From positions 372,001-436,000 of the forward strand of contig NZ_JAGXTP010000002.1 of the NCBI RefSeq assembly GCF_018334155.1: a stretch of 64,000 nucleotides of DNA, read 5' to 3'. The translations under genes and the position numbers were made by a program. The notes beneath the pieces are model-generated. The model was not told the DNA's origin, did not search any database, and was given only the letters and a program-made list of their open reading frames with translations. This document shows positions 8,808 to 18,256 of the stretch, piece after piece. This DNA comes from Devosia litorisediminis. GTDB taxonomy: Bacteria; Pseudomonadota; Alphaproteobacteria; Rhizobiales; Devosiaceae. Numbering within the stretch: position 1 is the stretch's first letter; the number at the start of each line of letters is the position of its first letter.

Positions 8808-9337
8808 AAATCTGGTCGGTCCTGAGCGACGCGACAAGAGGTTGGCAGATGATCATCAGCGGCCAGCCCGGCTGGCGCGATCGCTTCACTCTGAGTGGTG
8901 CCGGCCTGGCGACGGCGCTGTGCGTCTTTGCCTTTTTCGCTTTTCTGGCTGTGGCACTCGCTTCGATTAGCATCGGCATGCCCGCAACGTTCGGCGTACT
9001 CGCCGCCATGGTCATTCTGGCCCTGCCGGTCATTTCGCTGCTGGTGACGCTGGTCACCACCCGCAATATCCTCAAGAGCGAAGCGCCCATGTTGCCGGTG
9101 CTGGTGCCCGGCATCTACGCCATGACTGGTTTCCTGCTGATCGAGGGCCTGCTGGCCATGATCGGCGGTCCCGTCGTCATGATGGCATGGTTCGCGCTGG
9201 GATTTCTGCTATATCGTCTTGCCCGTCAGGCATGCGATTGGAGCCTCGGTACTGCGGCCGGCTTTGCTGTTTTGACGGTCCTGCTTCTTGTGGCGATGCG
9301 TTATGCGCTCTACATGCTGTCCAACGCCCCCCTCTGA
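8804..9337 (+). CDS. Hypothetical multi-pass membrane protein (177 aa)
   Basis: It starts at ATG 8804 inside the dapE stop codon (ATGA overlap). The protein opens with an amphipathic cytoplasmic stretch (KIWSVLSDATRGWQMI), then has about five hydrophobic segments spread over residues 30-170. I see no catalytic motif. The next gene has the same length class and the same layout, with an amphipathic N-terminus followed by five membrane segments, so the two may be diverged paralogues of a Yip1-like fold. Function unknown. Confidence 0.75.
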   Translation: MKIWSVLSDATRGWQMIISGQPGWRDRFTLSGAGLATALCVFAFFAFLAVALASISIGMPATFGVLAAMVILALPVISLLVTLVTTRNILKSEAPMLPVLVPGIYAMTGFLLIEGLLAMIGGPVVMMAWFALGFLLYRLARQACDWSLGTAAGFAVLTVLLLVAMRYALYMLSNAPL

Positions 9338-9353
9338 CCGATCGAGACGCGCC

Positions 9354-9926
9354 TTGGCCCAATCGACCCCGACCTTCTTCGACGAACTGATTGCCGCCGC
9401 CCAGGGCAGCTTTGCCCTGCTTACCGGAGATCGCAAGGCGCCGACCTATTTTGACTTCGGCCAGCGTGGTCTGGTCAGTAGCTTTATCGCCTTTCTGATT
9501 GCCGGTGCCATGTCGGCCTATGGCCCGCGACTGCTCGGCTTCTCCATGGAGTCGGGTGCAGCGTCGACAGGGCTGTTCATGAGCGCCATGCTCTATGTGC
9601 TGCAGGCTGGTGCTGGCTGGCTGGTGCTGCGCCAGTTCGGTCGGCTCGACGGTTTTGTGCCCTATATCGTGACCTTTAACTGGATCAACCTGTTCGCCTC
9701 GGTGATCACCCTGATCCTGCTCATGGTCGGGGCCGGTCAGTTCGCCACCATTCTGGTGGGCGTGGCCGCACTGGTCGTGGAGGTCAATATTGCCCGCCTG
9801 ATCGTCACCTTGGCGCCACTGCAGATCGTGATCTTCATCGTGGCCAAGCTGATCATCCAGGCAGTGGCCATGGGACTGATCATCGCCATGGTCGCCCCCG
9901 ACATCTTCATGCCGGCGGTCAGCTAG
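9354..9926 (+). CDS. Hypothetical multi-pass membrane protein (190 aa)
   Basis: TTG 9354 follows GAGA at a reasonable distance and lies after the previous stop; longer in-frame starts overlap the upstream gene extensively. The N-terminal 35 residues are soluble and Phe-rich ([16 protein letters not shown]). Then follow about five hydrophobic segments with a conserved-looking VTFNWINLF and [11 protein letters not shown]. Its stop codon shares bases with the convergent truA stop. The layout parallels the preceding gene. No function can be assigned. Confidence 0.7.
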   Translation: MAQSTPTFFDELIAAAQGSFALLTGDRKAPTYFDFGQRGLVSSFIAFLIAGAMSAYGPRLLGFSMESGAASTGLFMSAMLYVLQAGAGWLVLRQFGRLDGFVPYIVTFNWINLFASVITLILLMVGAGQFATILVGVAALVVEVNIARLIVTLAPLQIVIFIVAKLIIQAVAMGLIIAMVAPDIFMPAVS

Positions 9927-10660
9927 TAGTCGACTTGCGTCAGGTATAGTCCGGCTGATGGCGCCATCGCGCGGCACGCGCTGCGGTCTCTGGCGTCAAG
10001 CGCCGCCCGGAAATCGGCTGGCGTCCATTTGCCCTCGCCCACCAGCTTGAGACAACCTACCATCGAACGCACCTGATGGTGCAGGAAGCTGCGCGCGCTG
10101 GCATTGATGACGATATGATCGTCCTCGCGCCGCGCATGCAGCACGTCCAGCGTCTTCATCGGCGACTTGGACTGACATTCCGATGACCGGAAGGTGGTAA
10201 AATCATGATGCCCCAGAATCAGCTGGGCGGCCTGATCCATGATCTCGGCATTCAGTGGCTTGTGCACATGCCACACATGATTGCGCTCCAGGATCGCTGG
10301 CGTACGGCGATTGAGGATGCGGTACTCATAGTGGCGCGCAGTTGCAGAGAACCGCGCCTCGAACGTCTCGTCTACTCGCTCGGCGGCGATGATCCCAACC
10401 GGGTTGGGTCGCATGAGATGGTTCAGCCCTTCGCGGACCTGGAACGGGTCCCATTCTCGGGTCAAATCGATATGAGCCACCTGGCCCAGCGCATGCACAC
10501 CCGCATCGGTGCGACCTGCGGCCTGCAGCGTGAGCGTCTCGCCGGTCATCCTGAAAATGGCATCTTCCAGCGTCTGCTGCACACTCGGCTGCGTCTTCTG
10601 CCGCTGCCAGCCGGAATACGGCGTGCCGTCATATTCGATGGTGAGCTTGAAGCGGGGCAT
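9923..10660 (-). CDS. truA: tRNA pseudouridine synthase A
   Basis: A 245-residue enzyme that isomerises uridines 38-40 in the tRNA anticodon stem. The catalytic Asp is D52 in [14 protein letters not shown], equivalent to D60 of E. coli TruA. Other conserved blocks are [12 protein letters not shown] near the N-terminus and [13 protein letters not shown] near residue 200. It lies just downstream of fmt on the same strand with a two-base gap, so def, fmt and truA probably form one transcription unit devoted to translation. It overlaps the convergent membrane-protein gene by four bases. Confidence 0.97.
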   Translation of the reverse strand: MPRFKLTIEYDGTPYSGWQRQKTQPSVQQTLEDAIFRMTGETLTLQAAGRTDAGVHALGQVAHIDLTREWDPFQVREGLNHLMRPNPVGIIAAERVDETFEARFSATARHYEYRILNRRTPAILERNHVWHVHKPLNAEIMDQAAQLILGHHDFTTFRSSECQSKSPMKTLDVLHARREDDHIVINASARSFLHHQVRSMVGCLKLVGEGKWTPADFRAALDARDRSACRAMAPSAGLYLTQVDY

Positions 10661-10662
10661 GC

Positions 10663-11583
10663 CTAGCGGACAGCAGCCGGCAGCGTACCCGCACCACGCA
10701 GGAAGGTGGCGGCATCCATTGCGCCCTTACCCTCGCGCTGCATCTGAGTCAGCCGCACCGCACCGTCACCACAGGCGATTGTCAGGTCGCCCAACAGGGT
10801 TCCGGGAGCACCGGTGCCCTCACCCAGGCTGGATCGCAGTGCCTTGACCCGCACCGACTTGCCACCTAGGTCGATTTCGAACCAGGCGCCAGGAAAGGGT
10901 GACAGCCCCCGAATGTGATTATGGACGTCCGCGGCGGGTCGCGACCAGTCGATGCGGCTCTCGGCCTTTTCGATCTTTTTGGCGTAGGTGGTGCCTTCTT
11001 CAGGCTGTGGCGTGAACTCCAGGCTATCGCGCTCCAGCGCGGCAAAGGCCCGCCCCATCAGATCGGCACCAACCCGCATCATGGTGTCGTGCAGTTCGCC
11101 TGCCGTCATGTCGGGGGCGATGGCGATGACTTCGCCCGGACCGACCGGGCCCGTATCGAGCCCTTCTTCCATCTGCATCACCTGCACGCCGGTCTGGCTG
11201 TCGCCGGCCATGATCGCGCGCTGGATCGGTGCCGCGCCACGCCAGCGTGGCAGCAGCGAACCATGCAGGTTCAGGCACCCCAGGCGGGGCGCATCAAGCA
11301 CGGGCTTGGGCAGCAGCAGGCCATAGGCGACCACAACCGCAACATCGGCATCATGGCTGGCAAAGATGATCTGCTCGGCCTCGCCCTTGAGTGAGCGTGG
11401 TGTGAACACGGGAATGCCGAAACCTTCGGCCGCCATGTGGACAGGCGATTTGCGCTCTTCCTGTCCCCGGCCAGCCGGCTTGGGCGCGCGGGTATAGACC
11501 GCCACCACTTCGTGACCGCTGGAAACAAGTTCTGTCAGGGTCGGCACGGAAAAATCGGGCGTACCCATGAAGACGACACGCAT
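10663..11583 (-). CDS. fmt: Methionyl-tRNA formyltransferase
   Basis: A 306-residue enzyme that formylates initiator Met-tRNA using 10-formyltetrahydrofolate. The N-terminal Rossmann domain shows [12 protein letters not shown], the catalytic region shows [18 protein letters not shown] and [10 protein letters not shown], and a C-terminal OB-fold domain follows from about residue 210. ATG 11583 has GGAAGG upstream; the longer frame to 11613 has no site. It stands between def and truA and acts in the same process as def, since peptide deformylase later removes the formyl group. Confidence 0.97.
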   Translation of the reverse strand: MRVVFMGTPDFSVPTLTELVSSGHEVVAVYTRAPKPAGRGQEERKSPVHMAAEGFGIPVFTPRSLKGEAEQIIFASHDADVAVVVAYGLLLPKPVLDAPRLGCLNLHGSLLPRWRGAAPIQRAIMAGDSQTGVQVMQMEEGLDTGPVGPGEVIAIAPDMTAGELHDTMMRVGADLMGRAFAALERDSLEFTPQPEEGTTYAKKIEKAESRIDWSRPAADVHNHIRGLSPFPGAWFEIDLGGKSVRVKALRSSLGEGTGAPGTLLGDLTIACGDGAVRLTQMQREGKGAMDAATFLRGAGTLPAAVR

Positions 11584-11631
11584 TGTCCGACCTTCCTTGA
11601 TGGCCTGGCCCACACTGGGGCCGGCGCAATT

Positions 11632-12147
11632 CTAGCCAGCGGCGCGCTTGGCAGCCTTGTCGAATTTCTTGATGACCCGGTCGCGCTTGAGGCGGCTGAG
11701 ATAGTCGATATAGAGCACGCCATCGAGGTGATCGAGTTCGTGCTGAATGCACACGGCCAGCTTGCCCTCGGCTTCCTTGGTGACTTCCTTGCCCTCAAGA
11801 TCGGTGTACTTCACCACCACATCATTGGGACGCTCGACTTCGTAATACAGTTCGGGGATCGACAGGCAGCCCTCTTCGGTCACCTGCATCTGCTCGCCGA
11901 AATGGGTGATTTCGGGATTGATCATCACCAGCGGCTCGGGTTTCTCATCTTCCCCAGCCAGATCCATTACCACGATACGCTTCATCACCCCGATCTGCGG
12001 CGCAGCCAGACCGATACCGGGCGCGTCATACATGGTTTCAAGCATGTCGGCGGCCAGGGTCTTGATCTCCTCATCGACCTCGATGATCGGATCGGTGACA
12101 GCACGCAGGCGCGCATCGGGAATGACGAGAATGGGGCGAATGGCCAT
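11632..12147 (-). CDS. def: Peptide deformylase
   Basis: A 171-residue metallohydrolase that removes the N-formyl group from nascent proteins. All three family motifs are intact: GIGLAAPQ at residues 44-51, EGCLS at 92-96 (metal-binding Cys), and HELDH at 136-140 (two metal-binding His and the catalytic Glu). It is the first gene of the def-fmt-truA group and diverges from rmuC. A probable promoter lies just upstream. Confidence 0.97.
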   Translation of the reverse strand: MAIRPILVIPDARLRAVTDPIIEVDEEIKTLAADMLETMYDAPGIGLAAPQIGVMKRIVVMDLAGEDEKPEPLVMINPEITHFGEQMQVTEEGCLSIPELYYEVERPNDVVVKYTDLEGKEVTKEAEGKLAVCIQHELDHLDGVLYIDYLSRLKRDRVIKKFDKAAKRAAG

Positions 12148-12179
12148 GATGAAGGTCCGGCAATAAGGGAAGTGCCTCT

Positions 12180-12208
12180 CGATATGGTATTTTCGCGCGT
12201 GAGGTCAA
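12180..12208 (-). promoter_or_regulatory. Possible sigma-70 promoter of def-fmt-truA
   Basis: On the minus strand TTGACC (12208-12203) is separated by 17 bases from ATATCG (12185-12180), with the def start about 33 bases further on. The -10 element is imperfect. Confidence 0.4.
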
Positions 12209-12285
12209 CTCTTGTGGCAGTCGCGATGGCGTCATCGGCGCATTGGAACATTATGGGAACGCCTCGAATCGGCTAGACTCAACGC

Positions 12286-13713
12286 ATGGACACACTGCTT
12301 TTTACACTCGGCGACTGGCCGGTCACTTACCTCACCGCGGCAATTCTGGGCGGGGTGCTACTCGTTCTGGTGCTGGCCGCTATTGTGGTGGGCGCCATGC
12401 GCGCCAGCGCCGCGCGCGCCGAAGCGGCTGCCCAGCAGGCGTCCGAGCAGTTGCGCAGCAATTTCCTGGCTCAGATTACCGAGCGCGACAGCCGCATTCA
12501 GGAACTGGACCATCAGCTCGCCCAGGAGCGAGAGCGCGGCGAAGAACTGCTCGACATCGAACGTGAGAAGGGGTCGTCGCTGCTCTCGGAAGTCTCGGGC
12601 CTGCGCGCCCGCATGGCTGAGCAGGTCAAGCAGGCCGAAGAGAACCACAAGCGCTTCCTTGAGGCGCGCCAGCACATGACCGATGAGTTCAAGGCCATTG
12701 CCGGCGAAGTGCTCAAAAGCCATGGCGAGACATTTTCCAAGCAGAACCGTGAGCAGGTCGACGTGCTGCTCAAGCCGCTCAACGAGAAAATCGTCGAGTT
12801 TCAGGGTGAGTTGCTGCGCGACCGCGCCACCATGGGCGAACAGATCCGCGCTTTGGCAGCCAGCAATCTGCAGATCACCACCGAAGCGCAGAACCTGACC
12901 CGGGCGCTAAAGGGTAATTCCCAGACTCAGGGTGCCTGGGGCGAAATGATCCTCTCGACCATTCTGGAAGGCTCAGGCCTGCGCGAAGGCGAAGAGTTCA
13001 TCACCCAGGCCAGCCACACGGGCGAGGACGGTGCTCGAGTGCGCACTGACGTTGAAGTGCTGATGCCCAATAATGACCGTCTGGTCATCGACTCCAAGGT
13101 GTCGCTCACCGCCTTTGAGGCCTACGTCAATTGCGAGGATGACGCCAAGAACCAGTATCTGCAGGCCCACATTGTCTCGATCCGCAGCCACATCAAGACG
13201 CTGGGCGGCAAGGAATATCAACGCCACGCCCGTAGCAGCCTCGATTACGTGATGATGTTCGTGCCCATCGAATCGGCGCTGGCCACCGCTATTCAGGCCG
13301 ATACCAAGCTGGTCGAATATGGCATGAGTCAGGGCGTGATGCTGACCACACCCACCACGCTGATGACCGTGCTGCGCACAGTGCGCAATGTCTGGGACAT
13401 CGAAAAGCGTCACCGCAATGCCGAAGAGATCGCCAGCCGTGCCGGTGCGCTCTACGACAAGGTGGCTGGGTTCCTGAGCACCATGGACAAGCTCGATGGT
13501 CATCTGGGAAAGGCTCGGTCAAGCTTCGACGACGCCAAGAAGCAGCTGTCCTCAGGCAATGGCAATGTGGTGCGTCAGGTCGAAATGCTGCGTGAACTCG
13601 GCGCCAAGTCCAACCGGGCCATTCCGCCTGACTGGGATGGCGGTGATGGCGATCAGAGCGATCCTGAACCGACGTTGCGGCTGGTGGTCGACGATCCGGG
13701 CGACTTGGCCTGA
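12286..13713 (+). CDS. rmuC: DNA recombination protein RmuC family
   Basis: A 475-residue protein. A single N-terminal membrane segment (residues about 12-37) is followed by a long coiled coil rich in Glu, Gln and Arg (about 40-190). The RmuC core then contains the phrase NSQTQGAWGEMILSTILEGSG, a nuclease-like region with LVIDSKVSL, and a C-terminal helical part. E. coli RmuC limits inversions at short repeats, and the fold is related to restriction-endonuclease-like nucleases. The DSK motif expected for that active site is present. The gene diverges from def. Confidence 0.93.
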   Translation: MDTLLFTLGDWPVTYLTAAILGGVLLVLVLAAIVVGAMRASAARAEAAAQQASEQLRSNFLAQITERDSRIQELDHQLAQERERGEELLDIEREKGSSLLSEVSGLRARMAEQVKQAEENHKRFLEARQHMTDEFKAIAGEVLKSHGETFSKQNREQVDVLLKPLNEKIVEFQGELLRDRATMGEQIRALAASNLQITTEAQNLTRALKGNSQTQGAWGEMILSTILEGSGLREGEEFITQASHTGEDGARVRTDVEVLMPNNDRLVIDSKVSLTAFEAYVNCEDDAKNQYLQAHIVSIRSHIKTLGGKEYQRHARSSLDYVMMFVPIESALATAIQADTKLVEYGMSQGVMLTTPTTLMTVLRTVRNVWDIEKRHRNAEEIASRAGALYDKVAGFLSTMDKLDGHLGKARSSFDDAKKQLSSGNGNVVRQVEMLRELGAKSNRAIPPDWDGGDGDQSDPEPTLRLVVDDPGDLA

Positions 13714-13789
13714 TCACGATTGCTCTGTCGGTCGAACCAGTTTCGCACCGTCGCGTTCCTCCCCGCAAAACCAATTGCAGGAGGCCGTC

Positions 13790-14266
13790 TTGGCGCAACA
13801 TATCGATCACCCCGGCACATTGCTGCCGCAGGACACCAATTTCGACAACGCCGATCAGCCCGGCATCGCACAGCCCTATAGTCAGAGCGAGGTCGAAGAC
13901 CTGCTCTATGGCGCAGACCGTCCGGCCAGCGAGCGTCTGGCGCGGCTGCGGGAACTGCGCGACGAAAGCGCCGCACGTGAGAGCGGCGACTGGGGCGAGG
14001 AAGACCCGGCGGCTCTGCTCGATGAGGTGGACCGCGCCATTGAGGAGCTGAGCGGGTCCATGGAAGATGTCGACAATAATGCCGACTTTGCCGGTCTGGG
14101 TGCCCCGCTCCAAACCGGTCAGGGCGATCGCCTCGACACCCTGTCACCCGATGATTTTGACGCCCGACAAGCCATCAAGCAGGGCAGCACCGCTGACGAT
14201 GGCGTTGCCGAAGAGGCAGAAGATACCGAGGAGGTGGCGGAAGATTTGGACGCCCAGACCGACTAG
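13790..14266 (+). CDS. Acidic hypothetical protein (158 aa)
   Basis: TTG 13790 sits five bases after a perfect AGGAGG, which fixes the start; the open frame extends upstream into rmuC but has no comparable site there. The product is strongly acidic, with no signal peptide or membrane segment. Its middle part is predicted helical (EVEDLLYGADRPASERLARL and AALLDEVDRAIEEL), and its C-terminal 40 residues are almost all Asp, Glu, Ala and Thr. I do not recognise a family. It lies 76 bases downstream of rmuC and ends 13 bases before the convergent recR. Confidence 0.7.
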   Translation: MAQHIDHPGTLLPQDTNFDNADQPGIAQPYSQSEVEDLLYGADRPASERLARLRELRDESAARESGDWGEEDPAALLDEVDRAIEELSGSMEDVDNNADFAGLGAPLQTGQGDRLDTLSPDDFDARQAIKQGSTADDGVAEEAEDTEEVAEDLDAQTD

Positions 14267-14279
14267 ACACCTAAGACGA

Positions 14280-14876
14280 CTAGATCGCGGTACGGGCTTT
14301 CAGCGCCTGGCTCAGCGTGCCTTCGTCAAGATAATCCAGCTCGCCGCCCACGGGTACGCCGTGGGCTAGGCGGCTGACCTTGATTTCTGTCTCGCCAAGT
14401 CGGTCCATAATGTAGTGGGCTGTGGTCTGTCCCTCGACGGTGGCGTTGACCGCCAGTACGATCTCGCGGAACTCATGTGCCCGCGCGATCAGCTCATTGA
14501 TGCTGATATCGTCAGGGCCGATCCCGTCCAGCGGCGACAGGACGCCGCCCAGGACATGATATCTGACCGCGCCAACGCCAGCGCGCTCCAGCGCCCACAG
14601 ATCGGCCACGTCTTCCACCACGATCAACATGCCGCTATCGCCCCGGCGCGGATCCGAACAGATCGAGCATGGGCTGATGGTATCGACATTGCCGCACACT
14701 TCACAGGTGCGCACAGCCTCGACAGCCCGATCCAGCGCCGCCGATAGCGGGATCATCAACTGCTCTTTTTTCTTGATCAACTGCAGAACGGCCCGACGAG
14801 CCGAGCGCGGTCCAAGCCCCGGCAAACGTGCCAGCAGCTGGATCAGTTGTTCAATCTCGGGTCCACCATTGGCCAA
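14280..14876 (-). CDS. recR: Recombination mediator protein RecR
   Basis: A 198-residue protein that acts with RecF and RecO at single-strand gaps. The helix-hairpin-helix region [21 protein letters not shown] is near residue 15. The zinc module has four Cys ([16 protein letters not shown], residues about 57-72), and the TOPRIM domain begins at [14 protein letters not shown]. The start is taken as TTG 14876; ATT and CTG codons lie slightly upstream in frame after the ybaB stop, so the exact N-terminus is uncertain. It follows ybaB and dnaX, the classical arrangement. Confidence 0.96.
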   Translation of the reverse strand: MANGGPEIEQLIQLLARLPGLGPRSARRAVLQLIKKKEQLMIPLSAALDRAVEAVRTCEVCGNVDTISPCSICSDPRRGDSGMLIVVEDVADLWALERAGVGAVRYHVLGGVLSPLDGIGPDDISINELIARAHEFREIVLAVNATVEGQTTAHYIMDRLGETEIKVSRLAHGVPVGGELDYLDEGTLSQALKARTAI

Positions 14877-14888
14877 TTGCAGAATGGC

Positions 14889-15212
14889 CTAGAACGGCAG
14901 GTTCATGCCGGGGGGGATGGGCAACCCGGCGGTGACTTCCTTCATGCGCTCCTGCATGGCCGCTTCGCTCTTGGTCTTGGCATCAGCATGGGCGGCGATG
15001 ATCAGATCCTCGAGGACCTCGACATCATCTTCCTTGAACATGGAGGTGTCGATCTTGACGCCCTTCATGTCACCCTTACCGGTGAGCGAAACCACGACCA
15101 TGCCGCCGCCGGAGCGGCCTTCAACGACCAGCTCGGCAAGCTCGGCCTGCATGGCCTCCATCTTGCCTTTCATCTCGCTGGCAGCCTTCATCATGCCCAT
15201 AATGTCTTTCAT
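14889..15212 (-). CDS. ybaB: YbaB/EbfC nucleoid-associated protein
   Basis: A 107-residue DNA-binding protein. It has an N-terminal helix ([25 protein letters not shown]), a beta-sheet core with [21 protein letters not shown], and a C-terminal helix ending with a PPGMNLPF tail. Family members bind DNA as dimers with little sequence specificity. Its ATG overlaps the dnaX stop (ATGA), and recR follows 12 bases later. Confidence 0.95.
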   Translation of the reverse strand: MKDIMGMMKAASEMKGKMEAMQAELAELVVEGRSGGGMVVVSLTGKGDMKGVKIDTSMFKEDDVEVLEDLIIAAHADAKTKSEAAMQERMKEVTAGLPIPPGMNLPF

Positions 15213-16960
15213 TCGTCGTCATCCTCTTCAACTGGGGGTGGGGGAACATCATCAACGACAGCTGCGTCATCGCGCACCTTGACGTTGACCACCTTGGCCC
15301 CCGGAAATGTCTCTAAAATGGCTTTGACCAAAGGGTCCTCATGCGCCGCGGCATGGTGAGCCTGTGTGCGTTGCTCGGTCTCCTGACGGACCGTCAGCCC
15401 CTCTGGCGGTTTGGTTGAAACCATCACGAGCCAGCGCTCGCCGGTCCACTTCTGCAGGCGCGCCGATAGCGTGGCAATGATGCCCGGGTCGGTGCCGTCG
15501 ACCAGCGCGACCTCAATCCGGCCCTGCTCGAACGACACAGGTCGCATGGAGCCTTCCAGGGCGAGCTTGACCAGCACGTCGCGCTTGGCGCCCGCCAGGG
15601 CGATCAACTCCTTGTAGCTGGCCACAGTGGCCAGCGCGGGCTGAACCTGCGCCTGCGGTACCGCAGGCTGGCTCGCGATGGCTTCAGTATCGATAGGGCG
15701 GGGCTGCTCAACGCGCATGGCCGAGGAGGCGCCCGAAGACCCGCCAGAGGGACCGCGCGGCATCGGCATCATTGATTGCTGGCCGGCGGCCGGCGCGGGC
15801 TGATTGGCCAGCTTGGCAATCAGATCGTCCGGGCTGGGCAGATCGGCGGCATAGGCCAGGCGGATCAACGCCATTTCGGCAGCCTGCAGGCCATTATTGG
15901 CCCGCGCCACTTCGTCATAGCCCTTGAACAGGATCTGCCAGGCCCGTGTCAGCGCCCGCATGGGCAATTTGCCCGCCAGATCGGCGCCGCGTGTGCGCTC
16001 ATCAGGTGTCAGCGACACATCATCAGCTGCGGCGGGCACGACCTTGATGCGCGTCACCAGATGGGTGAAATCGGCCAGATCGGCGACCAGCGTCTGTGGA
16101 TCGGCGCCCATGTCATACAGGCTGCGCATCGTTTCGATGGCTTCGCCAATCCGGCCACCCATCAATTCTTCGAACAGATCGATGATCCGCGCCCGGTCGC
16201 CCAGCCCCAGCATGGCCTTGACCGTTGCGGCGGTGACCGTGCCATTGCCATGGGCAATCGCCTGATCGAGCAGGCTGAGATTGTCGCGCGCCGAGCCTTC
16301 GCCGGCCCGCACGATCATCGCCAGTGCCTCAGGCTCAAAGCTGATGCCTTCCTGGCTCAGGATCGACTCGAGATAGGCCGACATGATTTCGGGCGTGATG
16401 CGGCGCAGATCGAACCGCATGCAGCGGCTCAGGATGGTCACCGGCACCTTGCGGATTTCGGTCGTGGCGAAGATGAACTTCACATAGGGCGGTGGCTCTT
16501 CCAGCGTCTTGAGCAGGCCGTTAAAGGCGGCCGTGGAGAGCATGTGCACTTCGTCGATCACATAGACTTTGTAGGGCGCCGATGACGGCGCGTATTTGAC
16601 CGAGTCGATAATCTCGCGAATATCGCCAATGCCGGTATTGGAGGCGGCGTCCATTTCGATCACATCGACGTGGCGGCCTTCGATGATCGCACGGCAGTGC
16701 TCGCCCTCAACACTCAGGTCGAGCGTGGGGTGCGGTCCGCTGGCATCTTCATAGTTGAAGGCACGGGCCAGAATGCGCGCTGTCGTGGTTTTGCCCACGC
16801 CGCGCACGCCGGTCAGAATGAAGGCGTGGTGAATGCGGTTCTGCGCGAACGCATTGCCCAGCGTCTGTACCATGGCATCCTGGCCAACAAGCGTTGTGAA
16901 GTCTTGTGGCCGGTATTTGCGGGCAAGGACGAGATAGGGCGAGGTCGTAGCGTCAGCCAT
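15209..16960 (-). CDS. dnaX: DNA polymerase III gamma/tau subunit
   Basis: A 583-residue clamp-loader ATPase. Walker [10 protein letters not shown] is near residue 52, the DExH-type Walker B is in [10 protein letters not shown], and sensor 1 and the arginine finger lie around [11 protein letters not shown]. The zinc-binding module of E. coli DnaX is degenerate here: only one Cys (GEHCRAI) remains before the conserved [13 protein letters not shown] flexible linker rich in Ala, Pro and Gln (about 375-440) precedes the tau-like C-terminal domain, and the protein ends in an acidic tail (EEDDDE). No clear slippery run for a gamma-type frameshift was noticed. ybaB is coupled downstream. Confidence 0.96.
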   Translation of the reverse strand: MADATTSPYLVLARKYRPQDFTTLVGQDAMVQTLGNAFAQNRIHHAFILTGVRGVGKTTTARILARAFNYEDASGPHPTLDLSVEGEHCRAIIEGRHVDVIEMDAASNTGIGDIREIIDSVKYAPSSAPYKVYVIDEVHMLSTAAFNGLLKTLEEPPPYVKFIFATTEIRKVPVTILSRCMRFDLRRITPEIMSAYLESILSQEGISFEPEALAMIVRAGEGSARDNLSLLDQAIAHGNGTVTAATVKAMLGLGDRARIIDLFEELMGGRIGEAIETMRSLYDMGADPQTLVADLADFTHLVTRIKVVPAAADDVSLTPDERTRGADLAGKLPMRALTRAWQILFKGYDEVARANNGLQAAEMALIRLAYAADLPSPDDLIAKLANQPAPAAGQQSMMPMPRGPSGGSSGASSAMRVEQPRPIDTEAIASQPAVPQAQVQPALATVASYKELIALAGAKRDVLVKLALEGSMRPVSFEQGRIEVALVDGTDPGIIATLSARLQKWTGERWLVMVSTKPPEGLTVRQETEQRTQAHHAAAHEDPLVKAILETFPGAKVVNVKVRDDAAVVDDVPPPPVEEDDDE

Positions 16961-17020
16961 CGTGCCCCTCTAGGTCAAGGTTCGGAATCTGCCTGTGGTC
17001 ATGCGACCATCATAGAGGCA

Positions 17021-17119
17021 AGTAGGAGGCTGGCAACGACCCGTGAAGGTCTCGTTGGGGCTGCTTCCTTCCGGACCTGACCCGGTTGGCGAGGAACACG
17101 TCCGCGCCAACCTCCCGGT
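17021..17119 (-). ncRNA. ffs: Signal recognition particle RNA, small bacterial type
   Basis: On the minus strand the invariant SRP domain IV sequence is present: GGTCAGGTCCGGAAGGAAGC, followed by AGCC, within 17083-17058. This is the Ffh-binding hairpin with its GGAA tetraloop. Flanking arms close a longer rod (for example GGTTGGCG at 17112-17105 with CGCCAACC at 17091-17084, or CTCG with CGAG around the core). The 5' end is set from the promoter, and the 3' end is approximate (GGGAGG near the start can pair with CCTCC at 17029-17025). Its position upstream of dnaX on the same strand is the usual alphaproteobacterial arrangement. Confidence 0.93.
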
Positions 17120-17123
17120 GCGC

Positions 17124-17152
17124 TATATGCGAATTAATTGCGTCAATGGCAA
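17124..17152 (-). promoter_or_regulatory. Promoter of the SRP RNA
   Basis: On the minus strand TTGCCA (17152-17147) is followed after 17 bases by CATATA (17129-17124). Transcription would start near 17119, directly at the mature-looking 5' end of the RNA. Confidence 0.6.
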
Positions 17153-17243
17153 GGCCTCGGCGCAAACTGTGACACATGCGCCGCCTGCGTTGCGATCATT
17201 CCGCCCATCGGCTAGACGGGTTGGAGCACAGGAGATCGCATTC

Positions 17244-18104
17244 ATGGCCAAGCGTCGTCAAACTTCACTGCGGACGTCCAAGGAAGATATCGCTTCCGCC
17301 AAGCTTGCTCCCAGAACGCCGCAGACCGAGTCATCGGCCTTCCGTCTGGCCTTTGCCGATGACGAATTCCTGACCTCCGAAGACACCCGCGGGATTCGTT
17401 TCCAGCTTGAATATCTCAAGCCCGAATTCGTGCTGCGCGAACGTGGCATCAATTCGACCGTGGTGCTGTTTGGTGGTGCGCGCATTCCCGAGCCTGGCAA
17501 GGATGCCTGGGCTGCAAAGAATGATACCCAGCGCAAGAATCTGGAGGCGGCCTCGCGCTATTACGACGAGGCACGCCGCTTTGCGCAACTGGCCTCCACA
17601 ACCGCCAAGGCCATGGATAACAAGGAATATGTCGTGGTCACCGGTGGTGGTCCAGGCGTCATGGAGGCGGGCAATCGCGGTGCCACCGATGTCGGCGCCC
17701 CCTCGATCGGCTTCAACATCGTGCTGCCCCATGAACAGGCGCCCAACGTCTATGTGTCGCCCGAGTTCAGCTTCAATTTCCACTATTTCGCCACCCGCAA
17801 GATCCACTTCCTGCTGCGGGCCAAGGCCGTGGCGGTTTTCCCCGGCGGGTTTGGCACGCTCGACGAATTTTTTGAGACCCTGACCCTGATCCAGACCGGT
17901 CGCATGGATCGCGTGCCGCTCCTGTTGTTCGGCAAGGATTTCTGGGGAAAGGTGCTCAACCTTCAAGCATTGGCGGACGCCGGCACCATTTCGCCGGGCG
18001 ATCTGGACCTGTTCAACGTTGTGGATACTGCCGATGAGGGGTGGGACGTGGTGCGCCAGTTCTACAATCTGCCCGAAATCGACGAAGTGCTGCGCGGCGA
18101 CTGA
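17244..18104 (+). CDS. LOG family protein (TIGR00730-like, cytokinin phosphoribohydrolase fold)
   Basis: A 286-residue protein of the large LOG type. The nucleotide-binding motif VVTGGGPGVMEAGNRGA and the signature PGGFGTLDEFFE are both intact. Small LOG enzymes release cytokinin or ribose 5-phosphate from nucleotides. This longer form has about 60 extra N-terminal residues (basic, Arg and Lys rich, then helical) and is usually annotated only to family. ATG 17244 follows AGGAG; in-frame codons upstream would run into the SRP RNA region. It diverges from ffs-dnaX. Confidence 0.9.
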   Translation: MAKRRQTSLRTSKEDIASAKLAPRTPQTESSAFRLAFADDEFLTSEDTRGIRFQLEYLKPEFVLRERGINSTVVLFGGARIPEPGKDAWAAKNDTQRKNLEAASRYYDEARRFAQLASTTAKAMDNKEYVVVTGGGPGVMEAGNRGATDVGAPSIGFNIVLPHEQAPNVYVSPEFSFNFHYFATRKIHFLLRAKAVAVFPGGFGTLDEFFETLTLIQTGRMDRVPLLLFGKDFWGKVLNLQALADAGTISPGDLDLFNVVDTADEGWDVVRQFYNLPEIDEVLRGD

Positions 18105-18256
18105 TCGCTCCACCGGCCATAGCCGCAATCATGTCAGACAGCACTTGCGCGCGCGGTGATTCAAACCGCATGGTCGCACGGGTGCGGTTGGATTGAACCC
18201 TAGGCGGCGCCACCCGTTGGGTCGGCAGTCAGTATGCACAATTGCGGAGGTCGACC

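Noticed and set aside
18105..18256. Gap between the LOG gene and the oxidoreductase gene examined for a small gene or RNA
   Set aside because: Only short overlapping frames without ribosome-binding sites and no strong hairpin with T-tract were seen.
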